Notes: generated by a model from the sequence alone, not told the origin. A DNA stretch of 64,000 nt from Salisapilia sapeloensis (GCA_023334545.1 JAADVB010000057.1:1-64000), one strand, 5' to 3'; shown: positions 22,297-33,333, counted from the first letter of the stretch. Translations and numbers: made by a program.

Positions 22297-23171
22297 TCTT
22301 GTGCGGTGGAAAAAGAAATTAGCACTGGCATGCTCCTCTCGAAGAAGCAGCGTGGGTCTCCAACGACCGGATGTAGGTCGAAAGTGCGCTACGTTGTGAT
22401 AGGGACCTAGGATCGAAACTGGCAGGGTTCATGGAACACCGGGCGAACTGCTCTATTCACTGACGACCTGGATGACTGTGGGAGCATGGACCAGACGCAT
22501 TCGATGACTGCTTCAACGTTGTGATTGGATGATCTGGGGTTGAAAGACAGGGATGTGGTAGGCGCGGCATGCGTGTCGAGTTTAAAAGAGTGGGATCATG
22601 CCGTCGACGGAAAGGTTGCTACGTGAAAAACTACTTTGGATCTTCATGAGGTGCTGAAGCCATTTCAACACGTACGCCGTATCAAGTGGCACGCGTGAGG
22701 TACGATCCGAGTACGCTACCAGCATCCGTCCTCCAGCTAAGCTAAGCTACAAGTCATGTAAAAGCTTCAATCTATCCGTGCCAAAGCTTCAATCAATCGT
22801 AGAGGATGGACAATTCTCAACCAGTCAGTTGAACCATCCGAGCTGGATACTATCCCACTCTTAGCGAAAAATAATCAGATGCGATTGAGAACACGACACG
22901 AACGTCTATCTTTCGACCGAGCACTCCAGGACTTGTGCTCGAGCACGCATCACCCACTACGATGTGAATGCGAAATCCGGCTACCTCGGTGCTGCGTCCA
23001 CGAGAATTGTAGGATAAAGTCGTCGCCTGACGGGATGTCGACGCCCCACGTGATTGGTGGGTTCGGCTGGCGTATGTTTGGACGACCAGAGCGTGCACTT
23101 GGTACGGCACGAAGCAGTCTTGACGTCAGACACGGATTTGCCTTGTTCCACCAACTACCTGAACTCCAAGT
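22297..23171. other. Intergenic region between divergent genes
   Basis: About 875 bp holding the two promoters. An inverted CCAAT (ATTGG) is near 23052, about 120 bp before the TDH ATG. Nothing else was recognised. Confidence 0.4.
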
Positions 23172-24313
23172 ATGCAAGCAGCCTGTAAGCTCCTCCGTAA
23201 GAACACGTCCTTCGCCACGACGCAATGCCGTCGCTTTGCATCGTCTTCCTATGCCGGTGGGTTCGATGTCTTCAAGGAAAGCCGGATTCTAGTTACTGGC
23301 GGTACCGGGCAAATAGGTACGCTTCCATTGGAATCTCAAATATGGTGCTATCATTGCTAACATGAACTATCTTAGGTATGGAACTGGTGCCATATCTGAG
23401 GGAAACATTTGGCGCTGACTCGGTCATTACGTCCGACATCAAGGCCGTCGCGACGAAGAATAATGAGAGACAGTCCTTCGTCTACTGCGACGTGCAGAAC
23501 CGAGACTCGCTGGCTCGCGTCGTGCTCGAGAATGGCGTTGACACGATCGTCCACCTCGCCTCTCTCTTGTCTGCCATCGGCGAGAAGAACCCGGAGCTTG
23601 CGCTTCGAGTCAACGCTCGTGGCATCGAAAACGTCTTGGAGGTAGCCAAGAACAACAACTTGCGCGTCTTCGCTCCGTCGACGATTGCAGTCTTTGGCCC
23701 GTCCACGCCGAACGTCCAGACGCCGGACGACACGATCATGCGGCCGACAACTGTCTACGGCATCACCAAGGTGCATCTCGAGCTGCTGGGCGAGTACTAC
23801 CACAACAAGTTCGGCGTCGACTTCCGATCGCTACGGTACCCCGGCATCATCTCGTCCGAGGCTTGGCCTGGCGGAGGAACCACTGACTACGCGGTCGAGA
23901 TCTTCTACGACGCACTACGGTATGGCAAGTACACGTGCTTCCTCAAGCCGGACACACGGCTGCCAATGATGTACATGCCAGACTGTCTGCAGGCGTCTCT
24001 GCAGCTGATGCAGGCCGACAGCAAGTCGTTGAACCGACGCACGTACAACGTCACGGCCGTGAGCTTCACGCCGGAGGAGATGGCGGCGTCGATCAAGAAG
24101 TTCATTCCGAGCTTTGAGATGCACTACGCCCCAGACTTTAGAGACGAGATCGCCCAAACCTGGCCGCAGAGTCTGGATGACTCAAATGCTCGGCAGGACT
24201 GGGGCTGGCAAGAGCAGTTCAGCCTGGACGAAATGGTCGGCGACATGTTAGAGACGCTGGAGAAGAAGTTGCAGCGCATGGGCGAGCTCCCGGCGACTAG
24301 CAAGCAGGCATAG
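23172..24313 (+). CDS. TDH: Mitochondrial L-threonine 3-dehydrogenase (SDR-type)
   Basis: Exons 23172..23316 and 23376..24313, 59-bp intron, 360 residues. A Ser/Arg-rich presequence (about 1-25) points to mitochondria. The Rossmann glycine motif is [11 protein letters not shown], split by the intron at its last Gly. The catalytic Ser/Tyr/Lys set of extended short-chain dehydrogenases is visible, with Y-x3-K as YGITK. The pattern PSTIAVFGP...TVYGITK is typical of the animal/protist TDH branch, which oxidises threonine to 2-amino-3-ketobutyrate with NAD+; the product is cleaved to glycine and acetyl-CoA. A generic epimerase is less likely. The amidinotransferase 3 kb away would use glycine in the same organelle. 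Confidence 0.9.
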
Positions 24314-24556
24314 AGAACTTTTCTACTTAATATAGAGTGATTCTTGAATAGCAACTGGTCTCGTGTTATTCTCTAAGGTATTCGTATTCTTCCTACTCCT
24401 AGAGGTTCTTATCTCCATCCCATCCATCATCGGATGCAAGTCAACATCTAGCTACAGATCAAGTGGGAGTTTATACTTGATGCAAACTACAGCAGTCATG
24501 ATAATAGAGCACCAACTAGTTTATGTATATAATTTCTCTACTACTAACATGTATAA

Positions 24557-24628
24557 GGTCTTATGGTGTAATGGTTAGCACTCTGGACTCTGAATCCAGC
24601 GATCCGGGTTCAAATCCCGGTAGGACCT
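24557..24628 (+). tRNA. tRNA-Gln (anticodon CTG)
   Basis: A full cloverleaf can be folded: acceptor GGTCTTA with TAGGACC, anticodon stem CTGGA/TCCAG around the loop CTCTGAA (anticodon CTG, reading CAG), and T arm CCGGG/CCCGG with loop TTCAAAT. No intron. The last base listed is the discriminator. Confidence 0.95.
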
Positions 24629-24916
24629 CTTTTTCGCCTTTTGTCGAAATGGTAGTCTGACACCTTTTTGTTCTATGCCGACTACTTCCTTTCGAAGCAG
24701 CGAATGGACATTGGATTAGACAAGGATGTTCGCTCATCCAGCTAGATAAAAATGTAGACGAGTACATGCTAGCGGTCGATGGCAATACTAGCTAGACATA
24801 GAGATTCATCGTGAACCGAGAAGAGATTGGTATGTAAAACAGAGTTTCTTGTATTAGAACCCTCAAAAAGGTCGATGCGTTAAAGTATGGAAAAATGCGT
24901 AAAACGCCTCCGGCAT

Positions 24917-26740
24917 CTAGTTGACAGTCTCGGCGTTGACGATCTGCTCGTAGACATCATCGCTCATGGAGTTCTTGGAAAAGTCCCAGCTGTCAGCGGC
25001 CACCTCGGCGATGCGGATCATACCGTCGTTCTGCTCCGAGTCCATGGCCACAATGTACACCGTCGGCTCGTCCTTCGGTCGAGGAGCAAAGTTGTCTCCG
25101 CCAGGCGCCAACGAGTCTTCGTCACCGTTGTAGAAGTAGTAGTGCGTCGAAACATCCGAACGGTCTTCGTTCGTCTCAATGACCTCCGCGACGTCGAGCT
25201 CACCGCAGCCACCCTTGGGACCCATGCCACGGCAGTTGCATCCGTACTGGTTCGAGTGCACGACCTGGGCGTTGAGCATCCACATCGCCGGCTGGTTCGG
25301 AGAAGAGCCCGAGTCCGGCATCTGGACCTTGGACACAAAGATCTTACGCTCACCACCCCATCCATGGTAGTCGTTGTCACCAAAGTAGCCTTCGCACTTA
25401 TCGTCCTGGGTGCACGGTCGGTCCTGGAGGACGTTGATCTCGACGCCAGTCGACACATCCGGGCCACCGGACCTGTTGTTCGGGTCGGACGCTTCGTCGA
25501 GCTCACCGCCAAAGCACTCTGGCTCCTCCGCCTTGTTCTTGCCGTCGGAAGTGGCAAATCCCTGGGGTCCATGGGTGGTCGTTCTCGAAAAGTCAATGTT
25601 CTTGTTGTTCATAAAGACAAGGTTGTTCGTCTCGCCCGAGTCCTTGCAGTAAGACGACACCTTCTGCCAGCCGTTGCCTTCATTCGTGTACACAGCAAAG
25701 TCCGTAAAGTCCATCGGACCTCGGTATACCATCGTCACTTCCTCCGACATCGGACCAATGTTGCTCGTCACCTGCTTGGGCTGGGTGGCGCACCCTTGTA
25801 AGGACGTCACCTGGTTGTATGATCCAGGCATGTTGCCAGCGTACTTGCCCTCGTACTTGAAGACGTTCTTAAACTCAAGCTGGCCAGAGAACGCCGGGCC
25901 GCTGCCTCCGCCTCCTTGACTCTCAGTAGAGGCTAGCGGAGCAGGCTTGTCAGAGTTACCAGAACCGGCAGGTGCAGGCGCCTCTGCGCCGTAGTTACCA
26001 GTCGCAGAAGGTTCCGAGGAAGCCGAAGGAGCGTCAGCGGGAGCTTCCGATGGAGCCTGGGATGGAGCTCCAGTCGGGGCTCCAGTCGGGGCTGCTGTCG
26101 GAGCTGCCGTCGGGGCTCCAGTTGGGGCTTGAGTTGGTGCCGGCGTCGAGGCCGACGCTGAACCGCCGTCGCCACTTTGGCCGTCATTGACATTGCCGGC
26201 GCTGTACGAGCCGCTGTCGCCGCCAGGGCAGAATGTGACATCGAATCCGGTGGTGTCAGGGCACGTGTGGGTCTTGGTGTCATCCTTCGGGAACAAGTAG
26301 GCATCCGCGCAACCGAGCGGGTCGTTCGCCGCGCAGTTCAGGTGCTTACACCTCTTACCGTCCGGCTTCGATGGCGTGATGGCCACAGGGCGGTTGAAAC
26401 CCACTCTGCCAGTGGCGGCCTTGCAGTCTTCCCAGCTAGAGCACCAACCAGGCATAGGAGGAATGATACTGATGTCATACCAGGCTGCGCCACCCTGGAT
26501 GGAAAGTTCGGCCAAAGTGGCCTGTGGGTCTTTGCCGTCACGGTAAACATGCGCCGGGCCTTCGACCTGCTCGGTTTGGGTACCACCGGGGTTGATTGTA
26601 CCGACGCATTCCGCCGCGGATCCGGATTGAGAGTGGTACAGCTCGACGTCGTTCGTGCACTTGTTGATGAAGTTCACTTGAACAGCCTGTGCCGAGGCGA
26701 GAGAGGCGAGTGCCGCAATCGGGAGCGTAACTTTGACCAT
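24917..26740 (-). CDS. Secreted thaumatin-like / TOS1-like cell-wall protein
   Basis: 607 residues, single exon, ATG at 26740. A signal peptide (about 1-18) leads into a Cys-rich thaumatin-like domain (about 20-180: VQVNFINKCTNDVELYH...CKHLNCAANDPLGCADAY). A linker of repeated PTGAP/PTAAP units (about 200-235), rich in sites for O-glycosylation, follows. Residues about 285-600 resemble the TOS1 C-terminal domain (PF10287, family GH132-like), with the block AMWMLNAQ...GGCGELDVAEVIE. Fungal Tos1 is a wall protein linked to beta-1,3-glucan. The predicted role is binding or remodelling of glucan, in the wall or in contact with a host. The fusion of both domains in one secreted chain is notable. 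Confidence 0.88.
   Translation of the reverse strand: MVKVTLPIAALASLASAQAVQVNFINKCTNDVELYHSQSGSAAECVGTINPGGTQTEQVEGPAHVYRDGKDPQATLAELSIQGGAAWYDISIIPPMPGWCSSWEDCKAATGRVGFNRPVAITPSKPDGKRCKHLNCAANDPLGCADAYLFPKDDTKTHTCPDTTGFDVTFCPGGDSGSYSAGNVNDGQSGDGGSASASTPAPTQAPTGAPTAAPTAAPTGAPTGAPSQAPSEAPADAPSASSEPSATGNYGAEAPAPAGSGNSDKPAPLASTESQGGGGSGPAFSGQLEFKNVFKYEGKYAGNMPGSYNQVTSLQGCATQPKQVTSNIGPMSEEVTMVYRGPMDFTDFAVYTNEGNGWQKVSSYCKDSGETNNLVFMNNKNIDFSRTTTHGPQGFATSDGKNKAEEPECFGGELDEASDPNNRSGGPDVSTGVEINVLQDRPCTQDDKCEGYFGDNDYHGWGGERKIFVSKVQMPDSGSSPNQPAMWMLNAQVVHSNQYGCNCRGMGPKGGCGELDVAEVIETNEDRSDVSTHYYFYNGDEDSLAPGGDNFAPRPKDEPTVYIVAMDSEQNDGMIRIAEVAADSWDFSKNSMSDDVYEQIVNAETVN
26041..26137 (-). repeat. Short tandem repeat encoding the Pro/Thr linker
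   Basis: Imperfect tandem copies of a 12-bp unit (GGAGCTCCAGTC type on the plus strand) encode the PTGAP/PTAAP series of the thaumatin-TOS1 protein. Such tracts vary in length easily, so the linker length may differ between strains. Confidence 0.75.
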
Positions 26741-29700
26741 TGCTATCTAGTGGAGTGTGCAGTGGTCTGCGAATTGAAAAGTGAGAGACAAGCTGACGGG
26801 TCCGTCTAGTCGTTGGGTGAGGGCGGAGATTTCTACGAGGTGCGTGCCTGTCGTCGAGACAACAACGAAGGACTTTCATCGCGCAAGATCCAATAGAAAC
26901 CCTCTGTCGATCGAAGGCTAGGCGATCCGGCCGAGCGTTAGTTCGGTCCAGTAGACAGTGTCTATTCAGAGCTTCTTCCGCAAGCACAAGGACATAGATC
27001 CTGGCAAGAGACACGAAGATCGTATAGGATAGATGCAGATTGTGGGTGGTAGTCTGTCGTGACAAATAGACCTGATGCCAATGTCCAGAGCTACTTCGCA
27101 GTCAGCTCACGGCAAAAGCTGACGCAAGGATGCCAGCTCGGCTTCCGATCTGGTTCACCAACACAGGTTCACTCGGTTATTCTAAGCGGCGATCCGACGA
27201 AGTGGTCGGAGCGAAGGTGAAGCCATCCCAGATCTATCGGCTGTTAAACTTGCGTTCGTTATGCGTGTCTAATTGCGCCTACAACGTAACGACCATCGGA
27301 GAGATGGCTTCGTTTCGCCTGTGCTGATGAGAGTTGAGGTAGAGAAAAGAAACCTCCTTCCATCTAGAAATTTATGCTCTAGCAGACGTGTTCTATCATC
27401 GATGAATTATACCTTCTTTAAAATCAAGTCAATCTTTACAATCTAAAGCTGCTTTCGAAGTGGAAGAATGGATCAGCCACGTGCAAAACATTTTCGATAG
27501 AACATCCACCAAGATGACATGATCGAAATTTCTACCTGTAGATTTTGCGATTTAAACAGGGCGTGTAGAGGAGTGTCGCGTACCGGAGACGACCGAATAT
27601 CTTTTTTATCGTTTGAACCGACTTGGACCAACCGTAGGGAGTCGACATTTCGGCGGTTTTCATGGTAACCTGGAAGACACTTTTCAATCATCCTAGTTGA
27701 TGCTTCAAGCGGTCCTTGCCGCACAGATTAGTCGGACATGCACGAAAGGTCACGCTGCATTTTTCGCATTTCGTTCAAGGCGATCGACGATAAATGCCCC
27801 ACACATCTAGATGTGGTGGTGCGATCGTCTATCTATAAGCTTTTACATGCTGCGCCAATACACCTCAAAAGCCATTGTCTAGCTCGTGTACACCGTAAGG
27901 TATTGCCTACGGATAAATAGATGTTAAAGGTCATCATACAAGTTCTTGTACCTGAATGAAGCGTGAAAGTATATTAAAATGCACGCGGAAACTATATTGC
28001 ACCGCTTCGAATGACTCGAAAATTGTTGGTGCGTCATATCTCCTCATAATGGAACGGACAAGTGACAAACATGAACAGTTGCAACTATCTGAAGCGATCG
28101 TCGCTCCTCGAGAACTGGCCATAAGTGAGAAATACACTTCTGGGTGAGCGATATAGGTCGGGCGAATGAAAGAGATCAAACTGAAGATAGTGCTTGCATG
28201 CTTAGGGCTGATTGGGAAGCCAGATAGTAACATCGCGTCTGGCTCGCGTTCTGGTGCGATCCTCTCTGTTTTGGGGTATGCTCATTACGTGTCTTTGATT
28301 TGCACTACGATCCTCTCTGTTCTGGCGATGTTTAATTCACCTGCACGACGTGGCAGTCAGATTTAGACGAAACGTCCATGCATGCTACAACCTATTATAT
28401 GTGCTTGAAGTCCACGTTGGCTATCTTCGTCTACGCTGTCAAATGGAATCAGTCCCTGTCACAAAGCATCAAGGCGAGGTGGTTATCTGGCAAGGTAAAG
28501 GCGATTGTACTTTGATGACATGACTCATGATTTGTTGACATGCATGCGTCAAGTGACGGCATACTTGATGCTTGATAGGATAGCACGACATTGATTGGCC
28601 AGCGAAGGCTGCAATGGCTATCATAGCAAAGGAATCGTGAAGTTCACTTGATTATGATGCTCGCATGTCTGCACTATTCTACTCTTCACTTAAAGCCGCA
28701 GGTTGAGGCAACTAGTACAGAGTCTCAAGGTACCTTGTAAGTCGTCATTTATATTTACATTTATCGCTCTTTGCCATACTTTTAAATGCCCAAATTTCGA
28801 GCTTTCTCCTTCATCTTGCGTGTTCTACCGGTTATGCAAGTCTACCATTTCTGCTTTCTACGATCACTACAATGATTAAACTTTCGTCGGTTTGAAAGCG
28901 ACGTAAGCAAGCTCCAAAGTATTCATACATGCTGACGTAGTGAAAGTGGAAGCATTTGCAGAAAGCTGGGTGTTTGGAAACTCAAGCGTGATAAGGCCTT
29001 ATATTGCAACATGGATCAAGTCTACGTCTGAAGCAAATAAAGATCTTCAAAAGATGGTATCGCATCAATACTTCAAGCCATGGGCATATATTAAAGACTG
29101 ATAAGTGATCATGCATTTTGTAAAGCGCAAAAAAGCGCGCTATGAGGCATAGAGTTAAGCATCCTCTTCATGACGATGCCTGATATTGTATTTTGATGCG
29201 GCGGCAGCACTGCATGAATTGCAGTCTTGACGTACCATTTTGCTAGATCGAATATGTAGTATGCTGCTGTCAGTTTCTACTGGAACTAGCGGTAGTTTCA
29301 AACGTAGAAAATCGATGGTTTTCATGAAGCTACTATTGACAGACTGAAAAGTGAACTAGTGGGACCGGCTGGACTGTCGAGCAGAATGCAGCGCTTAAAG
29401 GTACTATGACGAAATGCCGTCGACATTGCGAATCAAGACAATCAATAAATGGTAGCAACTTTATACACAATGTAATCACTTAGATTGAGTGCAGATGTAG
29501 ACGACCATAACAAATGATGCGCACGATCGGTATGTGCAATGCATTAGATGACTCATTCGTTTCTCTGCATACATCAATCGACTTATTTCTACTCTTTCGT
29601 TCGTAGGCAATTCTTCAGCTTGGAGCTTATTCGCTACCGTGAAAAGCATCCTGCTTTGACAGTCCAAGTGTAAAGCGACTTTACATGCATTTAGTCGGTC

Positions 29701-30003
29701 TCTTCACATGCATCGAGGCCATTCATTTCACTTTCTGTTTAAAGTAAATCCCCACCTAGCTACAACGTTATTCCGTGCTTTGCATCAATGGTGACGGTGG
29801 TCACTTTTCATTTTCAACGTGCCTACTCTCGCTACGTATCTCCAGGATCGTGCTTGGGTTATGTATACCACATCATATGCACCACAACGACCTTTTCAAC
29901 CAATCGACGACATATCAATTCAGATTTCAGCCAATCCAGACTCTTTAAGTCACTCGACAACAAAAGTCGCAACGAAAAAGCGGAACGCGAAAGCAGCTCC
30001 GAG
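26741..30003. other. Gene-poor region, about 3.3 kb
   Basis: The longest gap in the window. It is AT-rich, with only short ORFs of non-protein character on both strands. An imperfect direct repeat of about 17 bp (GATCCTCTCTGTT...GG) occurs near 28258 and 28310. No RNA gene or mobile element was recognised. The ends carry the promoters of the TOS1-like gene and SF3A2. Confidence 0.45.
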
Positions 30004-30681
30004 ATGGACTTTCAGAACCGCGTGGGCTCCAAGCCAGGCTCCGGAGGCGTCGCATCTGAAGCACAGGCCAATGCAGACCGCCGTGAAAGACTGCGGAAGC
30101 TAGCACTGGAAACAGTGGACCTCGCCAAGGACCCATACTTTATGAAAAATCACCTTGGGTCCTATGAATGTAAGCTCTGCTTGACGCTACACAACAACGA
30201 GGGCAACTATCTAGCACATACACAGGGAAAACGTCATCAGACCAACTTGGCTCGTCGTGCTGCCAAGGATGCAGCCGATGCGTCGCACCAGTCGTCCATT
30301 CCACTGGCCCAGCTTCAGGCGCAGACGCAGCAAGCGCCCAAGACGAGATCTCTCAAGATCGGTCTCCCAGGCTACAAAGTGACCAAACAACGTGATCCGG
30401 ACACTGGTGCTCATATTTTAATTTTCCAAATCGCGTACCCGAACGCCGAGCAACACATTCAGCCACGCCACCGGTTCATGTCTGCGTTCGAACAAAAGGT
30501 AGAAGCACCTGATCGTAATTTCCAGTACTTGCTAGTGGCATGTGCTCCGTACGAGACTGTCGCTTTCAAGATTCCGAACATCAAGATCGATCGTGGGGAA
30601 GGTAAGTTTTTTACGAATTGGGATAAAGAAGGCAAGAACTTTATGCTGCAACTACGCTTCTTGCCGGAAGCGACAGAATGA
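30004..30681 (+). CDS. SF3A2: Splicing factor 3A subunit 2 (SAP62/Prp11)
   Basis: 225 residues, single exon. ATG at 30004 is chosen because MDFQNRVGSKPGSGGVAS is the canonical SF3A2 start; the frame is open further upstream. A matrin-type C2H2 zinc finger lies at about 50-85 (YECKLCLTLHNNEGNYLAHTQGKRHQ), followed by ARRAAKDA and the conserved core (GLPGYKVTKQRDP, residues about 115-215). SF3A2 is part of the U2 snRNP SF3a complex, which helps recognise the branch site. The long proline-rich C-terminus of the human protein is absent, as in yeast Prp11. Convergent with the desaturase, 58 bp apart. Confidence 0.97.
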   Translation: MDFQNRVGSKPGSGGVASEAQANADRRERLRKLALETVDLAKDPYFMKNHLGSYECKLCLTLHNNEGNYLAHTQGKRHQTNLARRAAKDAADASHQSSIPLAQLQAQTQQAPKTRSLKIGLPGYKVTKQRDPDTGAHILIFQIAYPNAEQHIQPRHRFMSAFEQKVEAPDRNFQYLLVACAPYETVAFKIPNIKIDRGEGKFFTNWDKEGKNFMLQLRFLPEATE

Positions 30682-30739
30682 AGAACGAATCACAATTGAA
30701 AAAGCTTGTTCATGTTTTTTTTCACTGAGACACTCATGC

Positions 30740-32104
30740 TTACATGGCCGGGAACTCGGTCACGAACTCGTGCGAGATGTCCGCCAAGTGGTCCACCACT
30801 TCGTACAATCCACGCCAGAAGCCAGTCTCGTGGTAGCCGACGTTGTACTCTTTGCACAGGGACTTGATTAGCTTGTTCAGCTTGCCCAGGTTGTGGCGGG
30901 GAACCATCGGGAAGAGGTGATGGTCTACCTGATAGTTTAATCCGCCAGTGAACCAGTCGACGAGGAAGGACGACGAGATGTTCCTCGTCGTGTTCACCTG
31001 CAGCTGCCAAAAGTCTGGCTTGTTTTCCTGCTCGTACACGGCCATGCCGTTGTGTCCGAGGCTGAAGACGAGGGCAAGGAAGAGGCCACAGGACATCTGA
31101 CTCAACAAAAAGTACGAGACTCCCTGCAGCACGGACATGCCGGTGAAGTACGGCACAGCAATGTTCCACCCGTAGTGAGCGAGCAACCCCGCCTTCTCCG
31201 CCCACGGGTGCTGCACATCATCGTACGGACCAAAGGAGAACTTTCGGAAGACGTAGAAGAAGGATTGCAGCAGCCAGCTCAAACGAGCCAGGAGGAGAAG
31301 AGGGAAGTACAGCCACGCCTGGTGCTGAATGCAGAAGCGGCCCATGGCTGTGTCTTGCCCCTTTCGTGCCATCTCGATGCTCCAGGCCAACAGCGGCATC
31401 GTGTCAATGTCCGGGTCTCCCAGAAAGGTCGTGGTTTCACCCTTGACGTCGGACGCGTGGAGATTGGGCACCGCGTGGTGCGTGTTGTGCTTGTTTTTCC
31501 ACCATTGAACGCTAAATCCTTGCCACAAGTCACCAACGATGGCTCCGAGAAGATCGTTCGTGACGTGGTTCGGGCACACTTGATGGTGCAAAAAGTCGTG
31601 CGCGAGCCATCCAGACTGTTGGTAGAAGAGTCCGAGGATCACTGCGCCAACCACGTAGTACGCAGTCGACTGCCCATAGGCGCAGACTGCGACGGAGGCG
31701 AGCCAGATGCCAAACGTACTGATGATTTTCCAGGCGTAGTACGTCATACTGGCGTCGTACAACCCCATGAGCTTGACTTGAGCTCGGAGCTTACGGTAGG
31801 CTCGGACCAGGTCGACGTCGGTGACGTCACTGTCGTCCGTGTCGTCATCGCTCTTGGCATTCGGGTCCAAGTCGCCAATGTAGAACTGCTTGAGCTCTGT
31901 GTACGCGGAGGTCGGGTGGAAGACGGCGAACGCGTCGGTGGCGTCCTCCCCGGCGTGCGTGAACAAGACGTTACCGCCTGGGTGTCCACGCCAGTCACTC
32001 AAGTCGTAGACCTTGTTATTAATGACAAGCCAGGCATTTTCGGGTGTGTTGTGCTGTTTCACTTCGCGCCACGAGATGGCCTTGGGCGTCGGTGGAGCGA
32101 CCAT
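30740..32104 (-). CDS. Front-end fatty acid desaturase with cytochrome b5 domain (delta-6 type)
   Basis: 454 residues, ATG at 32104. The N-terminal cytochrome b5 domain (about 8-80) carries the haem motif HPGG at residues 41-44. Three histidine boxes follow: HDFLHH near 167, HNTHH near 205, and QVDHH near 392, where Gln replaces the first His as in all front-end desaturases. Four to six membrane helices lie between. The C-terminus (EVVDHLADIS...EFPAM) is like Pythium and Phytophthora delta-6 enzymes. It would insert a double bond in 18-carbon acids in the ER on the way to arachidonic and eicosapentaenoic acids. Delta-5 or delta-8 specificity cannot be excluded from sequence. Confidence 0.94.
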   Translation of the reverse strand: MVAPPTPKAISWREVKQHNTPENAWLVINNKVYDLSDWRGHPGGNVLFTHAGEDATDAFAVFHPTSAYTELKQFYIGDLDPNAKSDDDTDDSDVTDVDLVRAYRKLRAQVKLMGLYDASMTYYAWKIISTFGIWLASVAVCAYGQSTAYYVVGAVILGLFYQQSGWLAHDFLHHQVCPNHVTNDLLGAIVGDLWQGFSVQWWKNKHNTHHAVPNLHASDVKGETTTFLGDPDIDTMPLLAWSIEMARKGQDTAMGRFCIQHQAWLYFPLLLLARLSWLLQSFFYVFRKFSFGPYDDVQHPWAEKAGLLAHYGWNIAVPYFTGMSVLQGVSYFLLSQMSCGLFLALVFSLGHNGMAVYEQENKPDFWQLQVNTTRNISSSFLVDWFTGGLNYQVDHHLFPMVPRHNLGKLNKLIKSLCKEYNVGYHETGFWRGLYEVVDHLADISHEFVTEFPAM

Positions 32105-32721
32105 GTTTCCGACGAGCGTAAAGATATGCTTTGGGCCCGACACGAAGAGCTGGAAAATGAGCCCTCGAGAGCCACAAAAGCAGAGATTAGGAAAGCTTTC
32201 TGATCTCTCTACGTCAGCCGACACTCAATCAAGTACGACCCAGACGACCTGTACCCAGTGGCTGACGCAGGACGCTTCCGATCCTGAACTTCGGACTAAG
32301 ATTTATGATATATGCATGATAGCTGAAGCGACTAGTCGGAGGGACATGCCATGGCCATGCAGGACGAGAAATGGGAATGGAAAAAGGTAGGACACGAGTT
32401 GCTGTGAAAAGCTGTTTGACGCATTGTGGCCTTGCCGGTGCATCTTCAAATTGCTCTGTACTGCCTTCCATCCCTATGGTTGAGGACTTGAGTTGATGCG
32501 ATATGGTTGTCAGTCAAAACTGCTTGCTGCTCGTACCGCAGAAATACCGCAGACATAATAATCTCTGCATATTGTGAAAGTGGAAATGTAGATAAGAAGG
32601 AGCGCTGCAAGCAAAACGTACGCAAGACTGATTTCGTTCAAGCTTTTATAAATGACATGTTCTGTTCCTTCCATCGCATGTGTCCAAGCTGTCTAATACT
32701 ATACTTCTATCGGCGAGACGC
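32105..32721. other. Intergenic region
   Basis: About 620 bp holding the desaturase promoter and the 3' end of the PH-like gene. Only short shadow ORFs; nothing recognised. Confidence 0.4.
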
Positions 32722-33333
32722 CTACTTTTTGCCAGTGAGCTTACGTCGGCACATCCGCGTAAACCGTTTAAACGTCGATCGATATCGGTCAAGGTGCGGG
32801 TGCTCATGGATGGTAAATTCGTCCTGCAGCTCAATCACATCCTCGTGTTGTAGCCGATTCTTTGTCATCCTCTGAGCCGTTTGGAGTCGTGTCGTCCACA
32901 ACTCGCACTCCACGACATCGCTGATCCACAGCGTCACGATTTTCCGATCGACACCAATGACAATGATCTTCTGGTCATCCAAATTCACATACTTGACGTG
33001 GACTTGCAGTAGCAGTCCAACAGGGTACGTATCACTCGTCCTGGACATGCCTTGATACAACGTCAAGGTCGAATCGGTACTGACTGCTACGACTCGGGTC
33101 CAGCAATGTTTAGCACGAGCATTATCCTTCTCCCAGTACACCCAGCCAATACGATATTCTCCCTTCGGACAAGGCTTAGCAGCAAGCGAGGCACGAAGAG
33201 ACTTTGGAGATGTGCATGACTCTAAGCACGAGTCCAAAAGGACCGTGGAAGCGCACGAGTCACGATGCATTTGCTCACTTACGAGTGGCGGGCACTTGAT
33301 AGGTAGCGTGCCAAAGTAAGAATGTGGATTCAT
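32722..33333 (-). CDS. PH-like domain protein
   Basis: 203 residues, ATG at 33333. Residues about 55-155 show the PH-domain pattern: GWVYWEKDNARAKHCWTRVV at the first strands, alternating strands ending KIIVIGVDRKIVTLWISD, and the closing helix with its invariant-type Trp (ECELWTTRLQTAQ). The rest is basic (RRKLTGKK at the C-terminus). PH domains bind phosphoinositides or proteins and recruit their host to membranes. An upstream exon cannot be excluded, since the N-terminal 50 residues look disordered. Ligand unknown. Confidence 0.6.
   Translation of the reverse strand: MNPHSYFGTLPIKCPPLVSEQMHRDSCASTVLLDSCLESCTSPKSLRASLAAKPCPKGEYRIGWVYWEKDNARAKHCWTRVVAVSTDSTLTLYQGMSRTSDTYPVGLLLQVHVKYVNLDDQKIIVIGVDRKIVTLWISDVVECELWTTRLQTAQRMTKNRLQHEDVIELQDEFTIHEHPHLDRYRSTFKRFTRMCRRKLTGKK

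Noticed and set aside
24561-24785. Minus-strand ORF ending in a run like LPGFEPGSLDSESRVLTITP
   Set aside because: This is the well-known false peptide produced by translating tRNA genes in reverse; it lies on tRNA-Gln.
24887-25801. 304-residue plus-strand ORF
   Set aside because: Antisense to the thaumatin-TOS1 gene; Val/Arg/Leu-rich without domain features.
27934-28233. 99-residue minus-strand ORF in the gene-poor gap
   Set aside because: Random-looking composition, no domain and no splice partners.
28258-28330. Imperfect direct repeat of about 17 bp
   Set aside because: Only two copies and no flanking inverted repeats or ORF; not evidence of a mobile element.
31052-32203. 383-residue plus-strand ORF
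   Set aside because: Antisense to the desaturase; Val/Arg/His-rich composition typical of a mirror frame and no domain.
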